This document shows, piece by piece, positions 25,999 to 34,743 of a stretch of DNA of 64,000 nt; the first letter of the stretch is position 1, and the number at the start of each line of letters is the position of its first letter. Made by a program: the position numbers and the translations under genes. This stretch comes from Pseudonocardia ammonioxydans (GTDB lineage Bacteria > Actinomycetota > Actinomycetes > Mycobacteriales > Pseudonocardiaceae), in the NCBI RefSeq assembly GCF_900115005.1, contig NZ_FOUY01000019.1, positions 1-64,000 on the forward strand. Direction: 5' to 3'. Below the pieces are notes generated by a model. It ran no database searches. It was not told where the DNA came from and worked only from the letters and a program-made list of their open reading frames with translations.

Positions 25999-27558
25999 CT
26001 ACGAGCGGGGCACCGTGGTGTCAACGCCCGCCCGCAGCCGTTCCCGCAGATCCCGCTTGAGCACCTTCCCGACCGTGTTGCGCGGCAGCTCGTCCACGAC
26101 CACCACCTCGCGCGGGCACTTGTAGCCGGCCAGCTGCCCGGCGCAGTGCTCCCGGATCTCCGCCTCGGTCGGCGCCCGGCCGGACACCGGCTCGACCACG
26201 GCGACCACCCGCTCGCCCCACACCTCGTCGGGTGCGCCGACGACCGCGGCGGCGGCGACCGCGGGGTGCTGGTGCAGCACCTCCTCGACCTCGCGCGAGT
26301 ACACGTTCTCCCCGCCGGTGAGGATCATGTCCTTCATCCGGTCGACGATGTAGAAGTAGCCCTCGGCGTCGCGGCGGGCGAGGTCGCCGGTGTGGAACCA
26401 GCCGTCGCGGAACGCCTCGGCGGTCGCGTCCGGCCGGTTGCGGTAGCCGGCACACACCTGGTCGCCGCGGACCACCAGCTCGCCCACCTCGTCGTCCGCG
26501 CAGTCCGCACCGGTCTCGTCGAGGACCCGCACGGCCGAGAGCGCCATCGGCCGCCCCACCGACGCCAGCAGCTCGGTGCGCCCCTCGGCCGCCGCCAGGA
26601 GGTCCTCGGGGACGTGCACGAGCACGTTGCCGGCCAGCTCGGTCATCCCGAACCCGGTCTGGAACCCCGCGTTCGGGAAGCGGCGCATCGCCGCGCGCAG
26701 CGTCGTCACCGGCATCGGCGCGGAGCCGTAGCCGATGCGGGTGATCGACGAGGTGTCGTGGGCCTCCAGGGCCGGGTGCCGCAGCAGCAGCGCGAGCATC
26801 GTCGGCGCCACGGTCGTGCTGGTCACCCGGTGGCGCTCGACGGCCGCCAGGAAGGACTCGGGGTCGTAGCGGCGCAGCAGCACCACGGTGTCCGCGCCCA
26901 GGTGCGCCACGGGCACCGCGTACCCGGCGATGTGGCACAGCGGCCACGGACACAGCGAGACCACCTGTTCCTCCTCACGGCGGGTCCAGCTCACGCCCGC
27001 GTTGAGGACGGCGGCGGTGACCGAGCGGTGGGTGAGCACCGCGCCCTTGGCCCGGCCGGTGGTGCCCGAGGTGTAGAGCAGCCAGGCGGGGGTGTCCTCG
27101 TCGGGCGGTTCCGGTTCGGTCTCCGGGCATCCGTCGAGCAGGTCGGCGAACTCGCCGGCGTCCTCGGCCGGGCCGTCGACGGTGACGACCGTGCGGATCG
27201 AGCCGACGATCTCCGTTGCGGCGCGGGCGGTGTCGAGGAACTGCTGCTCGGTGAGCAGCACCGTCGGCGTCGCGTCCGCGAGCAGATCGACGACCTCCCG
27301 CGGCGCCAGCCGGTAGTTGACGAACACGAGCGTCATCCCGGCCAGCGGGACGCCGTAGTAGGCGAGCACGTACTCCGGGTTGTTCTCGGTGAGCACGGCG
27401 ATCCGGTCGCCGGGCTCGGCGACCCCGCGCAGTCCGTGCGCGAGCCGGCAGACGTCGGCGTACAGCTGCTGGTAGGTCCACGTCCGGTCCTCGAACACGA
27501 GGGCGGTCGTCTCGGGCGCCCGCATCGCGGCGAACGCCACCACGTCACTGATCCTCAT
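25999..27558 (-). CDS. acyl-CoA synthetase (long-chain/FadD-type)
   Basis: 519-residue ANL ligase: P-loop YTSGTTGRAKGAVLTH, FQTGFGMTELAG, VDRMKDMILTGGENVYSREVEE and catalytic Lys in LPRNTVGKVLKRDL. Length is standard for FadD without extra domains. It follows the APH-DUF6285 gene by 37 nt on the same strand and probably shares its transcript. Confidence 0.9.
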   Translation of the reverse strand: MRISDVVAFAAMRAPETTALVFEDRTWTYQQLYADVCRLAHGLRGVAEPGDRIAVLTENNPEYVLAYYGVPLAGMTLVFVNYRLAPREVVDLLADATPTVLLTEQQFLDTARAATEIVGSIRTVVTVDGPAEDAGEFADLLDGCPETEPEPPDEDTPAWLLYTSGTTGRAKGAVLTHRSVTAAVLNAGVSWTRREEEQVVSLCPWPLCHIAGYAVPVAHLGADTVVLLRRYDPESFLAAVERHRVTSTTVAPTMLALLLRHPALEAHDTSSITRIGYGSAPMPVTTLRAAMRRFPNAGFQTGFGMTELAGNVLVHVPEDLLAAAEGRTELLASVGRPMALSAVRVLDETGADCADDEVGELVVRGDQVCAGYRNRPDATAEAFRDGWFHTGDLARRDAEGYFYIVDRMKDMILTGGENVYSREVEEVLHQHPAVAAAAVVGAPDEVWGERVVAVVEPVSGRAPTEAEIREHCAGQLAGYKCPREVVVVDELPRNTVGKVLKRDLRERLRAGVDTTVPRS

Positions 27559-27595
27559 CGATCCTCCGTGGTTCTCTCGGGTGCGGCGGCTCGCG

Positions 27596-29047
27596 CTATG
27601 TGCCGGGCTGGGAGAGGTACCGGGGGTTCGCCACGGTGAGCCGGTCGGTCACCGCGGCCCGCACGGCCGCGAGCAACGCCGGATCGTCCGCGTCGAGCAC
27701 GCCGGCGCGGATCGCCGCGGCCAGGCCCGCCTGGTCGTCCCGGGCGAACGCGGCGAGCCGCTCGCGGTGCCGACGCTCCAGCTCGGGCCCCAGCAGCAGC
27801 TCCCGTTCGACGCCGTCGAGGGTGTTGGCCCCGACGCGGGCGAGGAAGTTCAGCCGCCCCTGCGTGGCGGCCATGACGTCCTCGCGCAGGAACATCGCGA
27901 CCGCGGCGACGAGCTCGGCGGCGGTGGGCCGCCCCTGCAGGTCCGAGCCGGGTGCCGGGTCCGGGGTCCGCACCGGGGCGTCCGGCACGCCGAGTGCGAG
28001 CAGCAGGTCGTGCTCCTGCTCGCACACCCGCCGCCCGATCGCGGCGAGCTCCACCGACGGCGTCTGCCCGGACAGGTGCCGCTCGGCCATGCCCCGGCAG
28101 CCGACCGCCCAGCGGGCGGTGCCGTAGACCTGCCACCAGCGCACGGCCTCCGGGTCGGGGCGGTGCCCGGCAACCTCGGCGTAGCCGTCGAGCAGCTGCT
28201 CCACGGTGCCGAACCCGCCCGCGGGCAGCGGCGACCCGAACCGCCAGCACTTGACGCACAGCCAGCCGAGGTCCTCGCGCGGGTCGCCGCGGTGCACGAC
28301 CTCCCAGTCGAGCACGGCCCGCAGCCCGCCCGGATCGATGATCAGGTTGCCGGTGCGGAAGTCGCCGTGCACGACCGTCTCGGGCACCGGATCGGGCCGG
28401 TGCCGCTCGAGCCACTTCAGCGCGATCTCGATCGTCGGCAGCGGTTCGCCGAGCGCGTCGTACGTCGCGCGCAGCTCCTCGAGCGGGTCCGTGGCGACCG
28501 GTTCCGGCAGCGTCGCGACCGGGACGGCGTGGATCCGGGCGAGGGTGCGGCCGAGCTCGGCGGCCATGCCCTCGCGGGCCGTGGCGTACTGCGGGTCGCG
28601 CAGCAGCCGCCGAGCGATCGTCTCCCCGTCGACGTGCTCGCTGATCAGGTACGGCGAGCCGAGCGTGGCCGCGTCGGTGCCGCTGTCGAGCAGCCGTGGC
28701 ACCGGCACCCCGGCATCGTGGGCGCCGGCGATGGCGGCGGCCTCCCGGGCCATCCCGTCCGGGCGGCCCGCGCCCGGCGGGTCGCGGCGCAGCACGAGCC
28801 GCCGCTCCTGTCCGGTCGCCGATCGGGCGGTGAACGACCAGGTCTCCCGGCTGGCTCCGCCGGTGAGCCGGGTGGGCATGGCCACCGAGACCTCGGTGCC
28901 CAGCACCTCGGTGAGCCGCCGGCCCAGCAGGCGGGCCAGCACGGCGGGGTCGGCCGCGTCGACCGGGTGATCGTCGAGCACCGGGCCGGGCTGCGCGGGC
29001 CCGGGCTGCGCCGGGCCGAACTGCATCGAGCCGGACTGCATGGTCAT
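27596..29047 (-). CDS. APH-fold phosphotransferase fused to DUF6285
   Basis: 483-residue two-domain protein. Residues about 35-350 form an aminoglycoside-phosphotransferase-like kinase with catalytic loop VVHGDFRTGNLI and metal site VLDWEVVHRGDP. Residues about 370-470 match the DUF6285 pattern (PTAAELVAAVAMFLREDVM, then FLARVGANTLDGVERELLLG). Similar kinases (FadE36-like) occur beside acyl-CoA catabolic genes, and their substrate is unknown. A Pro/Gly/Gln-rich N-terminal tail precedes the kinase. GGGAGG lies before the ATG. It is downstream of a TetR gene by 22 nt. Confidence 0.8.
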   Translation of the reverse strand: MTMQSGSMQFGPAQPGPAQPGPVLDDHPVDAADPAVLARLLGRRLTEVLGTEVSVAMPTRLTGGASRETWSFTARSATGQERRLVLRRDPPGAGRPDGMAREAAAIAGAHDAGVPVPRLLDSGTDAATLGSPYLISEHVDGETIARRLLRDPQYATAREGMAAELGRTLARIHAVPVATLPEPVATDPLEELRATYDALGEPLPTIEIALKWLERHRPDPVPETVVHGDFRTGNLIIDPGGLRAVLDWEVVHRGDPREDLGWLCVKCWRFGSPLPAGGFGTVEQLLDGYAEVAGHRPDPEAVRWWQVYGTARWAVGCRGMAERHLSGQTPSVELAAIGRRVCEQEHDLLLALGVPDAPVRTPDPAPGSDLQGRPTAAELVAAVAMFLREDVMAATQGRLNFLARVGANTLDGVERELLLGPELERRHRERLAAFARDDQAGLAAAIRAGVLDADDPALLAAVRAAVTDRLTVANPRYLSQPGT

Positions 29048-29069
29048 CGTCTGTCCCTCCCCCGGGCTG

Positions 29070-29699
29070 CTACCGCTGCGCGCCCACCATGTCCAGCGCG
29101 AGCCGCTGGTAGCGACGGACGACCTCGGCGCGGCTCAGCCGGCCCCGCGGCGAGTACCAGCCGGCCACCCCGGTACACATCACCACGATCGCCCGGGCGG
29201 CCTCCTCCGGCAGCGGCGTGCCGAACACCCCGGCCGCCACCCCGTCGGCGATCACGCCGTCGAACATCCGCTGCTGCTCGGCGCGCTTGGCCCGGTGCGG
29301 GCCGCGCACCGGCTCCTCCAGCGCCCGCAGCTCGCTGGTACCCAGCAGCGTGCCGCGCTGGTCCTCCAGGTGGAACAGCACCTGGACCTCGACCAGGGCC
29401 CGCAGCCGGTCCACCGGGTCCGGGCCCGCGGCCGCGAGGGCGGTCCGGGTGCGGTCCAGCAGCGCCTCGATCCCCCGCTCCATGATCGTGACGAGGACCT
29501 GCTGCTTGGAGGGGAAGTGGTGGTAGAGCGCGGCCGGGCTCACCCCCGCCCGCACGGCGATCTCCCGGACCGAGGTGCCGTGGTAGCCGTGCTCGGCCAT
29601 CACCGCGATCGCCGCGTCCAGGAGGCCGGCCTCGCCCGGCGGGGCCGTGCGTCCCTCGCCGCGCGGGGCGGTTCGCGGGGGTCGGCTCAGACTCGCCAC
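29070..29699 (-). CDS. TetR-family regulator (KstR2-like C-domain)
   Basis: 209-residue TetR protein with HTH GLLDAAIAVMAEHGYHGTSVREIAVRAGVS and ALYHHFPSKQQVL; the C-domain pattern GVAGWYSPRGRLSRAEVVRRY is very similar to the TetR at 20992. GTG at 29697-29699 chosen for the AGGAGGT 6 nt upstream; ATG 29720 is weaker. Heads the operon TetR - APH-DUF6285 - FadD and may be one of the regulators of the AACGATCGTT sites. Confidence 0.85.
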   Translation of the reverse strand: MASLSRPPRTAPRGEGRTAPPGEAGLLDAAIAVMAEHGYHGTSVREIAVRAGVSPAALYHHFPSKQQVLVTIMERGIEALLDRTRTALAAAGPDPVDRLRALVEVQVLFHLEDQRGTLLGTSELRALEEPVRGPHRAKRAEQQRMFDGVIADGVAAGVFGTPLPEEAARAIVVMCTGVAGWYSPRGRLSRAEVVRRYQRLALDMVGAQR

Positions 29700-29762
29700 G
29701 CGGCCACCTCCTGTCGGCATCCGGTCGGAACGGGTCGGACAGATTATCTGGGCGCGCGGCCG

Positions 29763-30707
29763 TCACTTGATCGCCAGCGGGTTGATCGGGGAGCCGAGCG
29801 CGCGCCGGAACTTGATCGGCGGGGCGGCGAGGAAGAACTCGTGGCGCCCGTCCGCGGCGCAGTCCTCGGCGAGCTCCTCGAGGTCGAGCATCTCGCCCAG
29901 CGTCATGCCCATGTCCCGGATCAGGACCATGTGCACCGGCAGCGTCTCGCCCGTCACCTCACCGGGGAGCACCTCGATCGCCCAGTTGTCCGAGCAGACC
30001 GCGGCGACGTCGCGGGCGTGCAGCCACGCGCAGCAGTCGAGCCCCAGGCCCGGCTCCCCGGCCATGAACGATGCCGCGTCGCCGTCGGCGAGGAACTTGC
30101 GCCGCCAGCCGGTGCGGACCGCGACGACGTCACCCGGGCGCACCTCGGTGCCCTGGGCGGCGAGCGCGGCGTCCAGCTCGTCCGGGGTGATCGCCTCGCC
30201 GGCCTCGAGCCAGTCGACACCGCGGTGCCGGGCGACGTCGATCAGCACGCCGCGCCCGGCGATCCCCTTGGCCTGGTGCTCGATCGAGAGGTGCTTGACG
30301 CCGTGCGGGGTGATGTCCGAGGCGGGGAACCCGTTGTAGAGCTGCTCGTCGTAGTAGACGTGGGCCAGCCCGTCCCACTGGGTCGCGCTCTGCAGCGGCA
30401 TGAACACGTAGTCGTCGGCGTAGTGGAACGCGCCCGGGTAGTGGTCCTGGTCCGCGCCCGTCTCGGACAGCAGCAGCACCGGGTTGATCCGGCCGCCGCC
30501 CGGCTGCGGGCCGCCCGGGCCGAACGGGATGCCCAGGTCGAACACCGCGCCCGTCCGGATCAGCCCGGCCGCGGCGACGATCCGGTCCGGCGTGAGCAGG
30601 TTCGTGGTGCCACGCTCGTCGGGCTGCCCGTCGGTGTCCCAGCGGCCCCAGTTCGACAGCCGCCGGCCCAGCTCCCGGAAGTCGGTGCCGCCTTCCTCCG
30701 CTGCCAT
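29763..30707 (-). CDS. cyclase-family hydrolase (PF04199-like)
   Basis: 314-residue protein of the cyclase/kynurenine-formamidase fold. The metal-binding segment reads SATQWDGLAHVYYD, the variant form of the HxGTHxD signature used by the long subgroup, with a further PVHMVLIRDMGMTLGEMLDLEEL segment. Members hydrolyse amides or cyclic compounds. The ATG overlaps the acyl-CoA dehydrogenase stop by one base (TGATG), so it is cotranslated with it. Ring opening in the island's pathway is a reasonable guess. Confidence 0.8.
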   Translation of the reverse strand: MAAEEGGTDFRELGRRLSNWGRWDTDGQPDERGTTNLLTPDRIVAAAGLIRTGAVFDLGIPFGPGGPQPGGGRINPVLLLSETGADQDHYPGAFHYADDYVFMPLQSATQWDGLAHVYYDEQLYNGFPASDITPHGVKHLSIEHQAKGIAGRGVLIDVARHRGVDWLEAGEAITPDELDAALAAQGTEVRPGDVVAVRTGWRRKFLADGDAASFMAGEPGLGLDCCAWLHARDVAAVCSDNWAIEVLPGEVTGETLPVHMVLIRDMGMTLGEMLDLEELAEDCAADGRHEFFLAAPPIKFRRALGSPINPLAIK

Positions 30708-31963
30708 CAGCGCACCTTGCGCGGACCCGCGAAGCCGAACAGGTAGCCCGCGACCTTGCGCATCTGGATCTCCTCGGCGCCCTCGGTGATGCGGTAGCGG
30801 CGGTGGTGGCGGTAGATGTGCTCGAACGGCGTGTGCCGGGAGTAACCGAGACCGCCGTGCACCTGCATGGCCCGGTCGGCCGCGTCGCAGACGAACCGGT
30901 TGGCCCGGTAGTTGCACATCGAGACGCGGTCGCTGATCTCCATGTGCGGCACCCGGTCGAGCTCCCACGCGGTCTTGCGGACCAGGCCGCGCAGCATCTC
31001 GGCCTCGGTCTGCAGTTCCACCAGCGGCCACTGGATCGCCTGCTGCGTCGCGAGCGCCTTGCCGAACGTCACCCGTTCGCGGGCGTAGGCCACGCTGCGG
31101 TCGATGCAGAACTGGCCTGCCCCGACGCCGGAGGCGGCTTGGCGGATCCGGTTCTCGTGCACGAAGGTCTGGGCGACGGCCAGGCCCTCACCCTCCTCGC
31201 CGAAGATCGCCGAGTCCGGCACCCGGACGTCGCGGATGGTGACCTCGGCGTGGTCGGTGGGCATGTTGAACGTCCACCAGTGGAAGTCCACCGAGAAGCC
31301 GGGGCTCTCGGTCGGGACGAAGAACGCCGTGATCCCGCGGGCGTCGCCCGGCTCACCCGAGGTGCGGGCGAACACCACGTCGTGCGTGGCCGAGTGCATG
31401 CCGGAGTTGAACCGCTTGGCCCCGTTGAGGATCCAGTCGTCGCCGTCGCGGACGCCGGTGGTCTCCATCCAGGTGGCGTCGCTGCCGTGCTCGGGCTCGG
31501 TGAGCCCGAACCCGATCCGCTTGGTGCGCGAGAGCATCGGCTCGAGGAACTCCTCGCGCTGCTCGGCGGTGCCGTACTCCAGGACCATGTGCACGAACGG
31601 GAAGTTGCCGACGACCGACGACTCGTTCTGCAGGTCGTTGTGCAGGCCCAGGCCCTTGTGGGCCAGGTGCTCGCGGATCACCGCCATGTCCAGGTTGGAC
31701 CCGTCGGAGCCACCGACCTCCTTCGGCAGCCCGTAGCGCAGCCAGCCCGCGGCGTCGGCGCGCCGGAACATCTCGCCGAGCAGCTCCTCCCACTCGCGGC
31801 GCGGCACCCCGCCGTTCTCGAAGTCGGTGCGGGCGTACTCGCGGCGGTGGTCGAAGAACCGCTGGTTGTCGTCCTGCTCCTGCAACGGCCGGATCTCCCG
31901 CTCGACGAACTCGTCGAGCTCGGCGAGCCGCCGGGTCAGCTCCTCCGGGAGTGCGAAGTCCAC
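30707..31963 (-). CDS. acyl-CoA dehydrogenase
   Basis: 418-residue acyl-CoA dehydrogenase of the longer (FadE25/CaiA-like) group: LPKEVGGSDGSNLDM, TEPEHGSDATWMETTG, QVHGGLGYSRHTPFEHIYRHHRRYRITEGAEEIQ split over the last two helices. GTG start. Its promoter faces a divergent quinone oxidoreductase gene with operator C in between. Oxidises an acyl-CoA of the island pathway. Confidence 0.9.
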   Translation of the reverse strand: MDFALPEELTRRLAELDEFVEREIRPLQEQDDNQRFFDHRREYARTDFENGGVPRREWEELLGEMFRRADAAGWLRYGLPKEVGGSDGSNLDMAVIREHLAHKGLGLHNDLQNESSVVGNFPFVHMVLEYGTAEQREEFLEPMLSRTKRIGFGLTEPEHGSDATWMETTGVRDGDDWILNGAKRFNSGMHSATHDVVFARTSGEPGDARGITAFFVPTESPGFSVDFHWWTFNMPTDHAEVTIRDVRVPDSAIFGEEGEGLAVAQTFVHENRIRQAASGVGAGQFCIDRSVAYARERVTFGKALATQQAIQWPLVELQTEAEMLRGLVRKTAWELDRVPHMEISDRVSMCNYRANRFVCDAADRAMQVHGGLGYSRHTPFEHIYRHHRRYRITEGAEEIQMRKVAGYLFGFAGPRKVR

Positions 31964-31973
31964 GGTGACCTCC

Positions 31974-31987
31974 TTAACGATCGTTCA
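31974..31987. promoter_or_regulatory. island operator C (TTAACGATCGTTCA)
   Basis: Perfect AACGATCGTT core at 31976-31985 in the 78-bp gap between the divergent dehydrogenase (31963) and oxidoreductase (32042) genes, so it can control both. The sequence after it (AGCAT...CATCGTG) also resembles that after operator D. Confidence 0.75.
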
Positions 31988-32041
31988 GCCAGCATGGCAT
32001 CGTGACGGCGACGACGAAAGAGGAACGAAGGGGTGGGACGC

Positions 32042-33007
32042 GTGCGGGCAGCTCAGGTCGAGCGGCCGGACGGGCCGGAGGCGGTCGAGATCGGGGAGGT
32101 CCCCGACCCGGTCCGGCGCGAGGGCGACGTGCTCGTGGAGGTACGAGCCGCCGGCGTCAACTTCCCCGACCTCCTGCTCACCCAGGACCGCTACCAGTAC
32201 AAGCCGGAGGTCCCGTTCGTCCTCGGCGGCGAGTTCGCCGGCGTCGTACGGGAGGCCCCCGCAGGCTCGGAGTTCTCCCCCGGCGACCGGGTGGCCGGGT
32301 CGAGCACCGTCGGAGCCTTCGCGGAACTCGTGACGGCACCGGCGTCGAGCGTGTTCCCGCTGCCGGAGTCGGTCGGGTTCGACGCCGCGGCGTGCATCCC
32401 GATGAACTACCTGACGATGACGTTCGCCCTGATCACCCGGGGCGGCCTCCGCGACGGCGAGACGGTCCTCGTCCACGGCGCCGCGGGTGGCATCGGGACC
32501 GCCACCATCCAGCTCGCCGCCGCCCTCGGAGCCCGGGTCGTCTCGGTGGTCTCCACGCCGGAGAAGGCGGAGTTCGTGCGCTCGGTGGGCTCGCACGAGG
32601 CCGTGCTCGCCGACGGCTTCAAGGATGCGGTTCGGGAGCTCACCGGCGGCGCGGGCGTCGACATGGTCGTCGACCCGGTCGGCGGTGACCGCCTCACCGA
32701 CTCCCTGCGCTGCCTCGCCCCGCTCGGCCGGCTGCTGGTCCTCGGGTTCACCGCGGGCGACATCCCGACGGTGCGGGTGAACCGCCTGCTGCTGAACAAC
32801 ATCGACGTGCGCGGCGTCGGCTGGGGCGCCTTCGCCGGGCCCCGCCCGGGATACCTGCGCCAGGAGTGGGACCGGCTCCTGCCGTTCGTGGCGTCCGGGG
32901 CCGTCGCGCCACCGGTCACGGCCACCTACCCGCTCGAGGAGGCGGGCGCGGCGGTCGCCCGGCTGGGCGAGCGGAGTGTGCTCGGGAAGGTCGTCGTCAC
33001 GCCGTAG
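32042..33007 (+). CDS. NADPH:quinone oxidoreductase-like (MDR superfamily)
   Basis: 321-residue zinc-independent medium-chain reductase: VNFPDLLLTQDRYQ, GGEFAG and nucleotide-binding VLVHGAAGGIGTATIQLAAALGARVV. Likely an enoyl/quinone reductase using NADPH. GTG 32042 gives the usual MRAAQV-type start; GTG 32033 is equally possible with AGAGGA upstream. Under operator C, divergent from the dehydrogenase; the crotonase at 33088 has its own operator, so this is probably monocistronic. Confidence 0.88.
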   Translation: MRAAQVERPDGPEAVEIGEVPDPVRREGDVLVEVRAAGVNFPDLLLTQDRYQYKPEVPFVLGGEFAGVVREAPAGSEFSPGDRVAGSSTVGAFAELVTAPASSVFPLPESVGFDAAACIPMNYLTMTFALITRGGLRDGETVLVHGAAGGIGTATIQLAAALGARVVSVVSTPEKAEFVRSVGSHEAVLADGFKDAVRELTGGAGVDMVVDPVGGDRLTDSLRCLAPLGRLLVLGFTAGDIPTVRVNRLLLNNIDVRGVGWGAFAGPRPGYLRQEWDRLLPFVASGAVAPPVTATYPLEEAGAAVARLGERSVLGKVVVTP

Positions 33008-33033
33008 CCGACACCGCCCGGGCTCTAGTCAAC

Positions 33034-33047
33034 TTAACGATCGTTCA
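33034..33047. promoter_or_regulatory. island operator D (TTAACGATCGTTCA)
   Basis: Identical 14-mer to operator C, 41 nt before the crotonase start at 33088; CTAGCAT just downstream could serve as -10 element, so a bound repressor would block RNA polymerase. Confidence 0.75.
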
Positions 33048-33087
33048 CCTAGCATCGTGGCGTCCCGCAGCGTGGCAGGAGGGTGCG

Positions 33088-33858
33088 ATGCACGAGATCC
33101 GCTACGAGGTGGCCGACGGCGTCGCCACCCTGACCATCGACCGGCCGGACAAGCGCGGCGCGATGACCTACGCGATGCTCGACGAGTTCACCGCCCGCGT
33201 CGGGCAGGCCGGTGCCGACGACGGGGTGCGCGTCCTGCTGGTCACCGGCACGCCGGGCAGCTTCTGCGCCGGCATCGACCTCGCCGACCTGGCGAGCCGG
33301 GACCCGGACCATCGGGGCCGCGGGGACGGGGCCGCCGAGGTGCCGTCGCTCGTCGGCTGCCCGAAACCGGTGATCGCCGCCGTCGACGGGATGGCGGTCG
33401 GCATGGGAGCCGAGTTCGCCACCCAGGCCGACCTGCGCGTGATCTCGCCCCGGGCCCGGTTCCGCTGGAACTTCGTGCACCGCGGACTGGTCTCCGACAC
33501 CGGCGCCGGGACCTGGCTGCTACCGCGCCAGATCGGCACCGGCCCGGCACTGCGGCTGCTCTACACCGGCGAGGACCTCGACGCCGACCGGGCGCTCGCG
33601 CTCGGCTTCGCCACCGAGGTCGTCGCCCCCGACGAGCTGCCGGCCGCCGCCGACCGGCTCGCCCGCACGATCGCGGCGGCGTCGCCGTTCGCGCTGGCAC
33701 GCACCAAGACGCTCGTGCAGGGCGGGGCGGGCACGGACCTGCGGTCGCACGTCGGCGCCACGCAAGTCGCCCTGGCCGAGTGCTTCACCTCCGCCGACCA
33801 TGCGGAGGGAGTGGCCGCGTTCTTGGAGAAACGACCCGCCCGGTTCACCGGCCGTTGA
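33088..33858 (+). CDS. crotonase-family protein
   Basis: 256-residue crotonase: SFCAGIDLADL, DGMAVGMGAEFATQADL (first hydratase Glu retained in GMGAEFA), RWNFVHRG (second Glu absent) and GLVSDTGAGTW with an acidic Asp. Ends FLEKRPARFTGR. AGGAGG 5 nt before ATG. First gene of a plus-strand operon: two crotonases and a FadD. Confidence 0.88.
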   Translation: MHEIRYEVADGVATLTIDRPDKRGAMTYAMLDEFTARVGQAGADDGVRVLLVTGTPGSFCAGIDLADLASRDPDHRGRGDGAAEVPSLVGCPKPVIAAVDGMAVGMGAEFATQADLRVISPRARFRWNFVHRGLVSDTGAGTWLLPRQIGTGPALRLLYTGEDLDADRALALGFATEVVAPDELPAAADRLARTIAAASPFALARTKTLVQGGAGTDLRSHVGATQVALAECFTSADHAEGVAAFLEKRPARFTGR

Positions 33859-33906
33859 GCGCCGGTGGACAGTGCGGAGCGCACCGAACCCCCGGAGAGG
33901 ATCGAC

Positions 33907-34743
33907 ATGAGCGAGCAGAACGGCAGTGACACGCAGTGCGGCGACCGGGTGCGGGTCACCGTCACCGACGGCGTCGCCGACGTCCGGCTCTCCCGCCCCG
34001 ACAAGCGCAACGCGCTGGACCCGGCCATGTTCGCCGGGCTGGTCACCACGGGCGAGCGGCTGCGGGCCGACCCGGCGGTGCGCGTGGTCGTGCTCTCCGG
34101 GGAGGGGCCGGACTTCTGCGCGGGGCTGGACTTCGGCTCGTTCCGGGCGATGGAGTCCGGGGAACGGCTGTCGGCGACCGCGCAGCTGCCGCCCTCGGAC
34201 GGCCCGGCGCAGGCCACCGGCCAGCGGGCGGCGCACGTGTGGGCCGAGCTACCGGTCCCGGTGATCGCCGCGGTGCGCGGCAACGCGCTCGGCGGCGGGC
34301 TGCAGATCGCGCTGGGCGCCGACATCCGCATCGTCGCCCCGGACGCCCGGCTCTCGGTGATGGAGGTCGCGTGGGGGCTGATCCCCGACATGACCGGCAC
34401 CCAGGTGCTGCCCGAGCTCGTCGGCCGCGACGTCGCGAAGGAGCTCACACTGACCGGCCGCACGATCGACGGCACCGAGGCGGCCCGGATCGGGCTGGCC
34501 ACCCGGACCGACGCCGACCCGCTCGCCGCCGCGCTCACGCTCGCCCGCGAGATCGCCGGGCGGAACCCGCACGCCGTGCGCGCGGCCAAGCGGCTGCTGG
34601 ACCAGGCCGGACGGGTCGATCTCGCGACCGGCTTCGCCGCCGAGCAGACCGAGATCGGCGCCCTGATCGGCAGCCCGAACCAGGTCGAGGCCGTCACGGC
34701 CAACTTCGCGAAGCGGGCGCCGGTGTTCGAGGAGGTGTCATGA
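33907..34743 (+). CDS. crotonase-family protein
   Basis: 278-residue crotonase. DFCAGLDFGSF and RGNALGGGLQIALGADI form the active site; the first hydratase Glu is Gln here, while Glu in LSVMEVAWG sits at the second position and Asp in GLIPDMTGTQ at the isomerase position. This combination occurs in proteins annotated as crotonase/enoyl-CoA hydratase-like. GGAGAGGA precedes the ATG. The stop overlaps the FadD start by ATGA. Confidence 0.87.
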   Translation: MSEQNGSDTQCGDRVRVTVTDGVADVRLSRPDKRNALDPAMFAGLVTTGERLRADPAVRVVVLSGEGPDFCAGLDFGSFRAMESGERLSATAQLPPSDGPAQATGQRAAHVWAELPVPVIAAVRGNALGGGLQIALGADIRIVAPDARLSVMEVAWGLIPDMTGTQVLPELVGRDVAKELTLTGRTIDGTEAARIGLATRTDADPLAAALTLAREIAGRNPHAVRAAKRLLDQAGRVDLATGFAAEQTEIGALIGSPNQVEAVTANFAKRAPVFEEVS

